From Myxococcales bacterium (lineage in GTDB: Bacteria; Myxococcota; Polyangia; Polyangiales; Polyangiaceae): DNA of 64,000 nucleotides. Made by a program: the position numbers and the translations under genes. Of the stretch, positions 15,564-24,459 are shown piece after piece; positions within the stretch are counted from its first letter, which is position 1; the number at the start of each line of letters is the position of its first letter. The stretch spans positions 32,891-96,890 of the forward strand of contig PLXW01000022.1 in assembly GCA_003151595.1 (NCBI GenBank), read 5' to 3'. Below the pieces are notes generated by a model. That model was given only the letters and a program-made list of their open reading frames with translations, made no database searches and was not told the DNA's origin.

Positions 15564-16754
15564 ATGAAAGAGCGGGAAACACGAGAGCATCGTCGCGCGC
15601 GACGCGCCGAGCTGCGCGCAAAGGCGGCGGAGTACCGCAAGCTGCTGCGGGAGGGCCTGGCGCTGAAGAAGCGGCGCATCCAGGACCTGAAGACGCTAAT
15701 CCGTGCCGAGCGAGTCTCGCTGCGAGAGCGACTTCGCGCGACACGAAAGACGCGCTTCGCGGAGATCCGCGAGTGGGAGCGCGGCGAGCGAGCAACCGCG
15801 CGCGCCGACTGGAAGCGCCGCCGCGAGGAAGCGCGACGTGACGCCGACGGCGAACTGGCGCGCGCTCGCGCCGAGCTCCAAGCCGAGCGCGCGCACGCCG
15901 CAGAGACGCGTCGAATCACGCGCGAGGTCCGCGCGAAGGTCGCCGTGCATGCGAAGGGCACCCAGACCGACGAAGATGTGCGCGCGCTCGTTCCGCCCGA
16001 GCTCCTCCCGTTCTTCGAACGCGTGAAGACGTCCTTGCGAGGGACCGGCGAGGCGTCGCGCGCCGAAGCCTTTCTGAAGCTCGCCGCAGAACGATCCGAC
16101 GAAGTCTTCGCGATCGTCGAGCCGCACATGGAGCGCGCGATCGCAGAGACCCTGCACCTGCTCGCGCTCACGACGAAGCTCGATGCGGCGTACGCACGGC
16201 TGCCCACGGGGCCCGCCAATGGAAACCGTCTCACGGCCGGCGGCCCGGATCCGATCGAGGTGGCGCGGGTACGCGCGCTCGAAGAGCGGCCGACCCAAGC
16301 CGTCAAAGGCGAAGGACTCGACACCACGGAGATCGCGAAACGCATTCGCGCGGAGATTAAGGCGGCGGTCCAGGCGCGCGCGCTACCCAAGGCGAAGTAC
16401 AGCGTTCGCACCGACAAGTATTCGATGGGCTCGTCCATCACGGTCGAAGCCTCGCGTCTTCCCTTTCGCGTGCTGAACCCCGGGGCGTACCGCGTCGACC
16501 GCGGCACCTCGTGGGCGACGTTTGATAGCGCGAACCACCGGAGCCGGTTCACCCGCGAGGCTCAGGAGGTCGAGCGCAAGTTGAGCGCGATCGTGGACGG
16601 CTACCACTGGGATCGCTCCGACTCGATGACGGATTACTACAACGAGCGCTTCGCGAAGGACGTGCGGCTCATCGAAGACAAGAACGATTGGCAGAGAGTC
16701 GAAGCGGAGATGGTCGTCGCGGCACGCGCCACGGAGGCGAAGGAGCCGCGATGA
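15564..16754 (+). CDS. Polyvalent-type protein: coiled coil, shared module, LPD29-like C-terminus
   Basis: 396 aa. Residues about 1-130 are an Arg/Glu coiled coil. About 133-195 is the shared module (TDEDVRALVPPELLPFFERV...). About 255-390 resembles the large polyvalent-protein-associated domain LPD29 (KYSVRTDKYSMGSSITVE, then DRSDSMTDYYNERF). Polyvalent-protein domains occur in phage and conjugative-element proteins that enter the new host with the DNA. Together with the DUF3560 neighbour, this is the best clue that the 5-20 kb block is a mobile or viral element. Confidence 0.6.
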   Translation: MKERETREHRRARRAELRAKAAEYRKLLREGLALKKRRIQDLKTLIRAERVSLRERLRATRKTRFAEIREWERGERATARADWKRRREEARRDADGELARARAELQAERAHAAETRRITREVRAKVAVHAKGTQTDEDVRALVPPELLPFFERVKTSLRGTGEASRAEAFLKLAAERSDEVFAIVEPHMERAIAETLHLLALTTKLDAAYARLPTGPANGNRLTAGGPDPIEVARVRALEERPTQAVKGEGLDTTEIAKRIRAEIKAAVQARALPKAKYSVRTDKYSMGSSITVEASRLPFRVLNPGAYRVDRGTSWATFDSANHRSRFTREAQEVERKLSAIVDGYHWDRSDSMTDYYNERFAKDVRLIEDKNDWQRVEAEMVVAARATEAKEPR

Positions 16755-18166
16755 CACGGCAGGCCGCGCACGATCGGGAGACGCGCCGCCTTATGCGAGC
16801 GAAGGTTGCCTCGCTCCGCGAAGCACTTCGTCGCGCGACGGCGGGCAAGCGCGTTCGCATGCAGGAGCTCGTTCGCACCGTCCGCGCCGAGCGCCTCGCG
16901 TTGCGCGATCGGCTGCGTGCTCATCGGGCGCGGACCCTCGCCGAGCTAAGAACGGCGGCCGAGACTGAGCGACGGCTCGCACGTGAAGACGGACGGCGCC
17001 GCATCCACGAGGCGCGGCAGGCGGGCGACGGCGACGTGCTGCGCCTGCGGGGTGAGGTCCTCGCCGCGCGCACGCAGGCGAATGCCGAACGAAAGATCGC
17101 GAATGGCCTTCGTGCCGACAGAGCGTCACTCTCGGTCGCCGTCGCGCCGCAGAGCGACGACGAGGTCCGTGCGCTCATCCCACGCGCGCTCGTGCCGCTA
17201 TTCGATCGCGTCGCGCGATCCGTTCGGGGAACAGACGCAGAGACCCGCGCCGAGGTCTTCCTGCGCTACGCCGAGACGCACCCGCACGAGCTGTTCGAGG
17301 CCGTCGAGCCGCGCGCCCACGCGCACGTGGAGACAACCCACGGCGAGCTGGCGGACACCCTAAGAGCCGCCGCGCGTGGCGAGGCTCCGAATAGCTATGC
17401 GGAAAAGCGTGCGGCGCGAATCGAACGCATGCGGACGAAGGCCGCGCGCCTCGCGTCGGACGCCGAGCGCGCGCACACGAACGCGGGTCGCGTGGCCGCG
17501 CAAATTCCGATGGGGCAGCCGATTTTGATCGGGCATCACAGCCAAAGGCGCCACGAGCGCGACCTCGATCGCATGCGCCGTTCGTTCACCAAGTCTGTCG
17601 CGCTCACGAAGGAGGCGAAGGAGCTGGCGCGCCGCGCTGACCGCGCAGAGCAGAGCACTGCGGTGTCGAGCGAGGATCCCGACGCCGAAGAGAAGCTCCG
17701 GGAGAAACTCGCGGTCGTGCGCGCGGATCGCGAACGGATGCGCGCGGCAAACACCGCCGTCCGCGCGGGGGGCGACGTCCTTGGAGCGCTCGCAGCCCTC
17801 GGCTTCCGCGAAGCGCACGCGAAGAAGCTTCTGGAACCGGACTTCGCGGGTCGGATCGGCTTCCCCGACTACGCGCTTCGGAACGCGGCGGCCGAAAGCG
17901 CGCGGCTTGAACGACGCATCGCGGTTCTCGCGGCACGCGCGTCAACGCCCAGGGCGGCCGACGTCGTCATCGGCGACGCGCGCATCTCGGAAGCCGAGAA
18001 CCGCGTCCGCATCACCTTCCCCCGCGTCCCGCCCGAAACCGTGCGCCGCGCGCTGAAGAGCGCGGGCTTTCGCTGGGCGCCATCGGTTGGCGCTTGGCAG
18101 CGGCAGGCGAGCAACGGAGCGCGGCATGCGGCCGAGCGCGTGCTCTCCGAAGTCTCTTCCCCCTGA
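16751..18166 (+). CDS. DUF3560 polyvalent-type protein with shared N-terminal module
   Basis: 471 aa from the ATGA overlap at 16751. Order: coiled coil (about 1-130); shared module SDDEVRALIPRALVPLFDRV (about 135-200); DUF3560 region (about 215-300) with SYAEKRAARIERM, IPMGQPILIGHHSQRRHERD and a following basic helix; C-terminal FRWAPSVGAWQRQ motif (about 440-452), which closes many DUF3560 proteins. DUF3560 proteins are encoded by plasmids and phages; their biochemical role is not settled. Overlaps the LPD29-like gene by 4 nt. Confidence 0.75.
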   Translation: MTRQAAHDRETRRLMRAKVASLREALRRATAGKRVRMQELVRTVRAERLALRDRLRAHRARTLAELRTAAETERRLAREDGRRRIHEARQAGDGDVLRLRGEVLAARTQANAERKIANGLRADRASLSVAVAPQSDDEVRALIPRALVPLFDRVARSVRGTDAETRAEVFLRYAETHPHELFEAVEPRAHAHVETTHGELADTLRAAARGEAPNSYAEKRAARIERMRTKAARLASDAERAHTNAGRVAAQIPMGQPILIGHHSQRRHERDLDRMRRSFTKSVALTKEAKELARRADRAEQSTAVSSEDPDAEEKLREKLAVVRADRERMRAANTAVRAGGDVLGALAALGFREAHAKKLLEPDFAGRIGFPDYALRNAAAESARLERRIAVLAARASTPRAADVVIGDARISEAENRVRITFPRVPPETVRRALKSAGFRWAPSVGAWQRQASNGARHAAERVLSEVSSP

Positions 18167-18185
18167 ACCCCAAGGAGTCCCCGCC

Positions 18186-18836
18186 ATGCAGCACACGAGA
18201 GAAGCCACTGAGAGCCGCGAAGTCGCAACGGTCGCGCGCTGGATCGTCCAAGGCGTGAAGCGCACCGCCTACGAGCATGGGCTGATCGCGGATCCCGCAA
18301 CGGGGAGCCTCTTCACCGACTGTTCGGGCTTCGTCAGCTTCCTGCTCGAAGGCATCGCGCCCGAGCACTATGGGGCGATCCCGCGGCAGACAGATCACGC
18401 CTACCCGCGAGCGTTCGAGTTTTTCGATTACTTCGCGTCGCGAGCGGCGGACGCCACGCGCGCCTGGCGTCGCATCCCGCGGCTCTTCGACGCAGCCGAG
18501 GGGGACCTCGTCGCGTGGCGCGCGCCCCACCTTCGAGCGGACCAGGATTCGGGGCACGTCTTCGTCGTCGCTGAGGCGCCCGCGCTCGTAACCGCGGGGG
18601 TCTGGGCGGTGCGCGTCTACGACTCAAGCGACGTGCCTCACTTCGACGACTCCCGCGGCCATTCGGGCGCGTTCGCGAGCGGCGTCGGCACAGGCACGAT
18701 TCTCCTCCACGTCGACGCACTCGGAAGGGCGATCGGCTTTCAGTTCGGACCCGACGACGCGCTGCACGAGGCGCCGATCGCGATCGCACGGCTCGAACCG
18801 ATCCATCCGCGTCTCGACGGGAGTGCCGAGGAGTGA
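18186..18836 (+). CDS. NlpC/P60-like papain-fold hydrolase
   Basis: 216 aa; AAGGAG sits 8-9 nt before the ATG at 18186. FTDCSGFVSFLLEG places Cys46 at the head of a helix and DSGHVFVVAE supplies His124, the spacing of NlpC/P60 and related amidases that cut peptidoglycan stem peptides. No signal peptide is visible, so it probably acts from within a particle or after lysis, or has a non-wall substrate. Confidence 0.6.
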   Translation: MQHTREATESREVATVARWIVQGVKRTAYEHGLIADPATGSLFTDCSGFVSFLLEGIAPEHYGAIPRQTDHAYPRAFEFFDYFASRAADATRAWRRIPRLFDAAEGDLVAWRAPHLRADQDSGHVFVVAEAPALVTAGVWAVRVYDSSDVPHFDDSRGHSGAFASGVGTGTILLHVDALGRAIGFQFGPDDALHEAPIAIARLEPIHPRLDGSAEE

Positions 18837-19627
18837 TGGCGGTGCTTCCCTTCGAGAGCAAACCGCGCTGGTACACCACCGAGCTCGCGACCACGCTTTT
18901 CGCGGCTGTCCCCGCGTTCCTCACCGGCGCCGGCGGCATCGTCGAGGGGATCCGCAAGGGAGCGCACGGCGTCCTCGAGCTCGGCATATCCGTGCTCGTC
19001 GCGCTCATCGTCGGCACCGTCTTCAAGGCCGTTCGGTCGCACTACAAGGATGCGCGTGAGGCGGCTCGAAGGAGCCCTCGGGATCTCGAAGGATGTCTCT
19101 ACACGCTTCACGCGGCGATCCTCGCGATGCGCGATCTCCCCTACGACGATTCGGCGATCGCGAAGCTGCGCATCACTCTTTTTCGCGTCACCGAGGGCGA
19201 AGATCTTGCCGAGCAGATCCTTCCGTACGTGGGCGGCGGCGGGGGGGGCGAAGGCACCAAGGTCTCGCGACGAAGCGGCGTCGTCGGCCGGGCCATCCTC
19301 CGCGGCAAGCTCGCGGCGATCATTCGGGATGGCTCCTTCGACGACTACGTTCAGCTTCTCGTGGACGAGTACGCGATGCCGCTCGAAGAGGCGCGTGCGC
19401 TAGATGACGGTCGGTTCGCCGTCGTCGCCGTCCCGCTCCGCGACCCGAGCACGAGCCGCGTCGTCGGCGTCGTCTACTTGGATTCTCCGGACAGAACGTT
19501 CTTCTCGCACCCGCGGCGCCCGCGGGACGTCGTCTACGAAGCCTTCGTGCGAAAGATCGTCGGCGCTTGCGCGGGCCTGCTCGCGTACGCAGAATTGCGG
19601 TACCCGACGGGAGGAAGTGGGCGATGA
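18836..19627 (+). CDS. Two-helix membrane protein with GAF-like domain
   Basis: 263 aa from ATG 18836 (overlaps the previous TGA). Two membrane helices (about 17-36 and 44-62: TLFAAVPAFLTGAGGIVEG, LELGISVLVALIVGTVFKA) precede a cytosolic domain of about 190 aa. Its strands and turns (GVVGRAILRGKLAAIIRD, FAVVAVPLRDPSTSRVVGVV) resemble a GAF sensor domain. A Gly run (GGGGGGEG) links parts of the domain. Confidence 0.5.
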   Translation: MAVLPFESKPRWYTTELATTLFAAVPAFLTGAGGIVEGIRKGAHGVLELGISVLVALIVGTVFKAVRSHYKDAREAARRSPRDLEGCLYTLHAAILAMRDLPYDDSAIAKLRITLFRVTEGEDLAEQILPYVGGGGGGEGTKVSRRSGVVGRAILRGKLAAIIRDGSFDDYVQLLVDEYAMPLEEARALDDGRFAVVAVPLRDPSTSRVVGVVYLDSPDRTFFSHPRRPRDVVYEAFVRKIVGACAGLLAYAELRYPTGGSGR

Positions 19628-19830
19628 ACGAAGAGAAACGACCGCAAGCGCCAGCCTCGCCGACCGAGAGCGACGAATCGGAGCCGACGCACGACCCCGA
19701 CGAACTCGAACCCACCGAGACGTGGCCCGCGGCCCGGTATTGGGAGATTGCGTTGCCGCCGCAGTTCGAGCGAACGCCCGCGGGCGCGGGGCCTAGCTTC
19801 GCGCGACCAACTGCGGGGCGAGGGCGATAA
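19624..19830 (+). CDS. Small acidic hypothetical protein
   Basis: 68 aa in an ATGA overlap with the preceding gene. Disordered, rich in Glu/Pro/Ser/Thr, ending in ARPTAGRGR. Last gene of the plus-strand block. Not recognised. Confidence 0.4.
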   Translation: MNEEKRPQAPASPTESDESEPTHDPDELEPTETWPAARYWEIALPPQFERTPAGAGPSFARPTAGRGR

Positions 19831-19859
19831 CGTCGACGCAGACCGGGATGTGCGTCAGT

Positions 19860-20027
19860 TCACACGAACTTGAAGCCGCTCTTCCCGCACTTCTTACATG
19901 ACCCCGACGCTTGGATCTGATTCGGGCAGCTAGGCATCGAGCACCCCGTCGCCCCGCAATGATTGCAGCGGGAGACGCTTTGCGCGCAGTTCAGCCCGTT
20001 CCGTCGACCGTTGCATGTTTGGCTCAT
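19860..20027 (-). CDS. Small zinc-ribbon-like Cys-rich protein
   Basis: 55 aa from the ATG at 20027, chosen because GGGGAAG precedes it by a normal distance. Nine cysteines in patterns CNHCGATGC, MPSCP and CKKCGKSGFK suggest a small zinc-binding ribbon. No signal peptide. Convergent with the end of the virus-like block. Confidence 0.5.
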   Translation of the reverse strand: MSQTCNGRRNGLNCAQSVSRCNHCGATGCSMPSCPNQIQASGSCKKCGKSGFKFV

Positions 20028-20165
20028 CGTCTTCCCCTTTGGCGAGCGAGCGTATAGGACCGTGTCATCATCGACGAAGCGATTTTCCCCCCGGGCTGGG
20101 TTGTCGACCGGTGCACCTCGCCGCCCACTCTTTCCGGGAAAAGCTTCGCGCGCTAGGACGAGCGG

Positions 20166-20651
20166 ATGGTTGCGCAAGACTCACGAAGCCGCGAACTTCA
20201 AGCCGAAGCCGCAGTTAGACTGACTCGATCCCAGGACCCTCGCGACAGGGACAAGGGGCAGCTCAGTCTCGAAAAGCTCGAACTCGAAAGGGACGTTAGC
20301 GAGTTGAAGATCGCGACCACGATCCGGGGACTTCCAGAGATCGCGCGCGCCGTCCTTCATGCCGAGATTCAGCGCATGCGCCATGAACTGGACGAGGTAC
20401 ACGCGAAGCTGTCCCTGCTGAGGGGACCCTCGCGGCTCGATGCGATTCACCTGGCAATGAAGGAGATCCTTACGCAGGAGCAGCGCGACGCCGTCTCCGC
20501 GCGTGTCCGCGAACTGCGAGGCCCGGACCGGGACGAAGAGCCGGTCGAGGACAAGACACTCGTCGCGCCGTCTGAGGGGGAGAAGCAGGCCGCGGTCCTC
20601 TCCGCCGCCTACGCCGAGTACAGGGCTAGGGGACTCCCCTCACGGACGTAG
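20166..20651 (+). CDS. Hypothetical coiled-coil protein
   Basis: 161 aa. Strongly helical and charged (LSLEKLELERDVSELKI; EIQRMRHELDEVHAKLSLL), so likely a coiled-coil dimer. Not recognised. The GTG and ATG alternatives near 20166 leave the exact start unsure. Confidence 0.45.
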   Translation: MVAQDSRSRELQAEAAVRLTRSQDPRDRDKGQLSLEKLELERDVSELKIATTIRGLPEIARAVLHAEIQRMRHELDEVHAKLSLLRGPSRLDAIHLAMKEILTQEQRDAVSARVRELRGPDRDEEPVEDKTLVAPSEGEKQAAVLSAAYAEYRARGLPSRT

Positions 20652-20864
20652 CGCGCTGGTGACGACGTTCGGCGCGGTTGATCGAGGCACCCCGGAACAC
20701 GTCCAGCACGGCGACGCGCGGTCCAGGTCCCCTGCCGTCGAGCGCGCGCCGGATGGGGAAGGGCAGTGACTTGATTGCACCGAGCGTATCTTCAACGCGA
20801 CCCTCGGCTAGTGCGCCGCATTGCGAGGGGCGTCCACTCGACTGCCACGAGGCAGCCGGAGCAC

Positions 20865-21188
20865 CTATCTACGAAAGAGGGCTTGCAGGCGCTCCTCCAG
20901 CATTGCGGTGACCTTGCGCTCAACCACGCGCTCGATCTCTGCGAGGATGCCGCCGCCGCCCTGCGTAGCGCCGAGTTCCGCGCGCTCCGCCGGGACACCT
21001 GCGGCAGTTACGGCGGTGCGCTTCTTCCTCCGAGCCGCTTTCGCCGTCGAACGCACGGCATAGACGTAACGGTCATCGATCGTGAGCCCAGCAGCCTTCG
21101 CCTTCGCAACGACCTCCTGAGCAGAGAGCGTCGTGGGGCACGAGCGAACGAAACCGGCTTTGCTCTTGGGATCCAACTTGCGGGCCAT
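20865..21188 (-). CDS. Small basic protein of a myxobacterial-type family
   Basis: 107 aa from the ATG at 21188. The N-terminus MARKLDPKSKAGFVRSCP followed by SAQEVVAKAKAAGLTIDD is a small helical domain I associate with myxobacterial proteins of unknown, probably DNA-binding, function. A Lys/Arg run (AARRKKR) and a C-terminal coiled coil (IERVVERKVTAMLEERLQAL) follow. Confidence 0.5.
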   Translation of the reverse strand: MARKLDPKSKAGFVRSCPTTLSAQEVVAKAKAAGLTIDDRYVYAVRSTAKAARRKKRTAVTAAGVPAERAELGATQGGGGILAEIERVVERKVTAMLEERLQALFRR

Positions 21189-21413
21189 GACGCGCGTTCT
21201 ACTTGTTTCCTGGTTGCTCGTCACGCGCGAGTGGGCGCCGCTTCCCGAGAAGAGCGTCTGGCCGAGAAGAGCGTCTGAACGAAACCGGAAGGGTAGAGGG
21301 GCGCAGAAACGTTGATCGCACGGGGAGCGTTCGACGTCATTCGTCGATTGGGAAGAGGAGTCGCCCGATCCGCCTGGCGCTCTCGCGCGAGGGACGGGCG
21401 CGCCGCGGAGGCT

Positions 21414-21791
21414 TCAGGGGGCCCGGACCGTCACGAGGATCAGCACGACCGCCTCCGTGAAGGCGTCCGTTGCAAACGGCTTTTGAAGGTACGGTGCGCC
21501 GGTGCGCACGAGCCGCGCTCGCACATCGGGTTTGCCAACCCCACCGCTCACGAAGAGGTAGCGGTTCGTGAGCTCGGGCCGGCGAAGGACGACTTCGTCG
21601 AACAGATCGAGGCCCGACTCATCGCCGATCTCGATGTCCGAGACGACCGCGTCCCAGCGCTCACCCAAAAGGACGTTCCGCGCGGCGTCGACCGTCGAGC
21701 ACACCGTCACATCGAACAAAGGGAGCATGCGGTGAAGGGCCCGGCTCAGGCTCGCGTCGTCCTCGATGATCAGAACGCGGTGCTCGGTCAT
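21414..21791 (-). CDS. Single-domain response regulator (CheY-like receiver)
   Basis: 125 aa, receiver domain only. Acidic pocket Glu10-Asp11-Asp12, phospho-acceptor Asp52 (VVSDIEIG), switch Ser82 (LFVSGG) and conserved Lys104 (YLQKPF) are all present. No output domain and no adjacent histidine kinase, so it is probably a CheY/FrzZ-type phosphorelay part or an orphan regulator. Confidence 0.8.
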   Translation of the reverse strand: MTEHRVLIIEDDASLSRALHRMLPLFDVTVCSTVDAARNVLLGERWDAVVSDIEIGDESGLDLFDEVVLRRPELTNRYLFVSGGVGKPDVRARLVRTGAPYLQKPFATDAFTEAVVLILVTVRAP

Positions 21792-21912
21792 TGGCGGCCC
21801 CCTATGCGCTGAAGCGGCGGAATCGTGTGCCGAACCTCAGGCTCCTACGCCAAGAGAACACAAACAGAGATGTTTGTGTTTATGACATGCGTGGATCCCG
21901 GATTTTCGTCGC

Positions 21913-22203
21913 GTGGCGGACCACGATCCCGAGCGACTCGTCACGAACGTGGGACGCCGGATCGCGGAGTTGCGTCGCAAGAGCGGCCGGACGCAGGAGG
22001 AGCTCGCCGAGTCGCTCCGGATGACCGTGCAGTACCTTCAGCGGATCGAAGCTGGCGCGAATCTCACGCTTCATTCGCTCGCGAAGATTGCTCGTGCGCT
22101 CAGAGTGCCGGTGCGCGCTCTGTTCGCGTCGCCAAAGCGCTCATCCCCGACGCGCGTCGGGCGACCGCGGACGCGGGCGGCGCGTCGTCCTTTGAAACGC
22201 TGA
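21913..22203 (+). CDS. XRE-family HTH transcriptional regulator
   Basis: 96 aa from a GTG start. Residues about 10-68 form the XRE/Cro HTH: VGRRIAELRRKSGRTQEELA, SLRMTVQYLQRIEAG, then SLAKIARALRVPVRALF. The C-terminal tail is Arg/Pro-rich. Divergent from the receiver gene by 121 nt. Small XRE repressors are common in mobile elements, which fits its position between the virus-like block and the integrase. Confidence 0.75.
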   Translation: MADHDPERLVTNVGRRIAELRRKSGRTQEELAESLRMTVQYLQRIEAGANLTLHSLAKIARALRVPVRALFASPKRSSPTRVGRPRTRAARRPLKR

Positions 22204-22485
22204 TCGGCGACACGGCTACGAGAGACTTCCGTGGACGTGAAGCGGGGGGACGTTCTTCGGGCGTGTCGACGTGACAACGCTCGCGAAGGTGAGGTCGCCC
22301 TTGCCGGTGCGCCGGCTCTCGTGTGCGTCCCGACACGCGTCAAGTTGCCGTCCCGTAACGCTCGGGGCAGCTCTCGCAAATGGAAGCAGACGAGCGGAGC
22401 GCCGCACGTGCCGCACTCGTCATCACGGTAGGGTGAACACTCGGCGTGCGTTCCCATTCGCCGAAGGGCAGCGCCGCGACGTCGA

Positions 22486-22878
22486 TCAATCGTCGCCGCT
22501 GTCCTGCGGAGCGCTCGCGTCGAAAAAGGTGAGGCAGCACACGCCGCCACCTGGATTGCCGCTCGGATCGCAGTCCTGAGCGCTCGCTGGGGCTTCCTTC
22601 GCGCAACCGTTCCCCGGGCCGATCACACAGGTTCCGCCCGTAGACGCGCACGCGGATGCTGAAACGGCGCCGCTGTCCTGCGGAGTCGAGGCCGCGTCAA
22701 CGAAGAGGAGGCAACAGCTAAGGGTGCCGTTGCAGTCTTGTTCGTTCGACGGAGCGAGCTTGACGCATCCCCCGCCGAAGAAGCAGGTCCCTCCAGCCGC
22801 CACGCAGGCATCGTCCTGGTTCGGGTCGCACGCCAACAATAACGTCCCGAGCGCGAGGAAAACGGGAAGCCAGCGCAT
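22486..22878 (-). CDS. Cys-rich lipoprotein with two internal repeats
   Basis: 130 aa. A lipoprotein signal (LALGTLLLACDP, lipobox Cys17) is followed by two similar units of about 50 aa with the pattern GGTC-x-G-GC-K-P-S-QDC-G-CCL-F-DA and an Asp/Ser/Gly linker. The six-Cys units suggest a disulfide-rich exported repeat typical of Polyangiales lipoproteins. Function unknown. The 277 nt to its right hold no gene I can support. Confidence 0.65.
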   Translation of the reverse strand: MRWLPVFLALGTLLLACDPNQDDACVAAGGTCFFGGGCVKLAPSNEQDCNGTLSCCLLFVDAASTPQDSGAVSASACASTGGTCVIGPGNGCAKEAPASAQDCDPSGNPGGGVCCLTFFDASAPQDSGDD

Positions 22879-23155
22879 GATGGAAGGCTACGCCGTCTTG
22901 CGAACCCGGCCCACGACCTTGGCCCCGGCGTCTCGCTCTGCCAAGATCGACAACTTCGCGTCACCCGGTCCTTTCATCCCCGCCGTCCGCGTGCCCGTTC
23001 GCCATGAGCGCCCCGAGCGCCAACCCGAGCGCCTCGACGCACCGAGAGAGCGCGTGAGCGTCCTTCGCCGCCGCCGACGAGAGCGCGCCCACGATAGCCG
23101 TCACGACGCCGTCACGACCGGCGCTTTTCTCGGCGTTTTCGGGAAAAACCGCGTC

Positions 23156-23201
23156 CCTTCTAAGCCGTTGGTCGGAGATTCGAGTTCTCCCGGGCGCGCC
23201 A
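23156..23201 (+). repeat. tRNA-Arg(TCT) 3' fragment, att site copy 1
   Basis: 46 nt identical to the copy at 50974. It reads as the 3' half of a tRNA: anticodon loop CTTCTAA (anticodon TCT), variable region TGGTC, T-arm GGAGA-TTCGAGT-TCTCC, acceptor strand CGGGCGC, discriminator G and CCA. No 5' half is present. It lies 17 nt from the 3' end of the integrase gene, the usual place for an attachment site. Confidence 0.8.
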
Positions 23202-23218
23202 GTAGTTTTCCCAGGGTT

Positions 23219-24397
23219 TCATGCGGCGGCGTCCTTTGTGACGCGCCGCCTCTTCCGGGGCTGTGGCCCCGCTGTTACCCCAAGTCGAGCCATGGCGGCC
23301 TGCAGCTCGGCGCGCGTGGTGTGCGCGTAGCGCTGCGTGGTCGAGAGGTCGGCGTGGCCGGCGAGCATCTGCACGGCCGGCGCCGGCGCGCCGGTTCGAA
23401 AGAGGCTCGTCACGAAGAAGTGCCGGAGGTCGTGGAAGCGCCACCCTTCGAGCGAGGCGCGCTTGCTCGCGCGCTTGAAGCTCTGGAGGATGCCGTACTC
23501 GCCCCACGGCTCTCCGTCGCTCGTGAGGCAAACGTGAGCGTCGGGATCGTGTTTCGTCGCGGTCTTCGTCGCGAGATCGCGGCGAAGGATTTCCGCGAGC
23601 GGGATCAGTCGCTCGTGTCCTGACTTCGGCGTGGAGACGAAGCCCTTGCAGCGACTGAGGCGAACGGTGAGTGACCGGCCTTTGAGATCGACGTCCTTCC
23701 ATCGGAGGGCGCGAATCTCGCCAGCGCGGAGGCCGGCGTAGGCGGCGAGGAGGAACGCTCGACGATGCGCCGCGCAGTGCGTCGCTTCGAGGAGGCGATC
23801 GACCTCGTCTTGCGTGAGGGCCGTGTGGATCTGCTTGCCGCAGTGCGGAAGCTTCGGAAACGCAGGACGCTCGGCGAGGTCGCCGCGCTCGACGGCGAAC
23901 CTCCCGAGGATCGAGCGGATCACGATCTGGTAGCCGCGACGAGTCGACGGCTTCACGCCCGTCTCCACTAGCTCGGCGTCGAGCTCGTGAACCTTGGACG
24001 GCGTGATCTGGGTGATCGGAAGGTGGCCGATCGCGTTCAGAAGGAAGCCTTTCAGCTTCTTGTCGTAGCCGACGCGCGTCGAGGGCTTGAGCTGGCTCTT
24101 GGCGTAGTCGGCCATGTAGTCCTTCGCGACGTCGCGAAAGAGTGGTGCAGCGTCTGCCTCGGCGGCTTCCGCTTCGTTCTCTTCGACGATAGGCGTGCCA
24201 TTCGGCGAGAGGACGCCGTACGGAGAGCCCGTAGTCGCGAGGAGCGCGAGGCGGCGTCGCTCTTCGGCGCGCGCCGCTTGGAGAGTCTGCACCTCGGCAT
24301 CGTGGCGATACCGGGCGCGGGTTCCATCGGGATTGCGGAAACGGATGTCAACGATCAGACGCCGCTCTCCGCGGCGAGTCACGGTACGCACAGCCAT
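23219..24397 (-). CDS. int: Tyrosine site-specific integrase of island A
   Basis: 392 aa. It has an N-terminal arm-binding region, a core-binding domain (about 90-195) and a catalytic domain with the full set: Arg in GLRAGEIRALRW, HDLRHFF (His-x-x-Arg), GHADLSTTQRYAH (His/Trp position and nucleophilic Tyr). The C-terminal coding sequence contains a 21-bp word (23261-23281) that recurs near the other two att copies. An excisionase-like gene lies just upstream. It is intact by eye and should be able to integrate at, and with help excise from, the tRNA-Arg site. Confidence 0.88.
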   Translation of the reverse strand: MAVRTVTRRGERRLIVDIRFRNPDGTRARYRHDAEVQTLQAARAEERRRLALLATTGSPYGVLSPNGTPIVEENEAEAAEADAAPLFRDVAKDYMADYAKSQLKPSTRVGYDKKLKGFLLNAIGHLPITQITPSKVHELDAELVETGVKPSTRRGYQIVIRSILGRFAVERGDLAERPAFPKLPHCGKQIHTALTQDEVDRLLEATHCAAHRRAFLLAAYAGLRAGEIRALRWKDVDLKGRSLTVRLSRCKGFVSTPKSGHERLIPLAEILRRDLATKTATKHDPDAHVCLTSDGEPWGEYGILQSFKRASKRASLEGWRFHDLRHFFVTSLFRTGAPAPAVQMLAGHADLSTTQRYAHTTRAELQAAMARLGVTAGPQPRKRRRVTKDAAA

Positions 24398-24459
24398 GGC
24401 GATTCCTTTCGGCCAGGGACGTGCGCTTCTGCGACGTCGAACCTAGCACGTGACCGAGT

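Noticed and set aside
5250..19830. Ordinary tailed prophage or R-type tailocin
   Set aside because: No terminase, portal, major capsid of HK97 look, tape measure, sheath, tube or baseplate gene can be recognised.
23156..23201. Complete tRNA gene at the repeated fragment
   Set aside because: None of the three copies has a matching 5' acceptor strand, D-arm or 5' anticodon stem.
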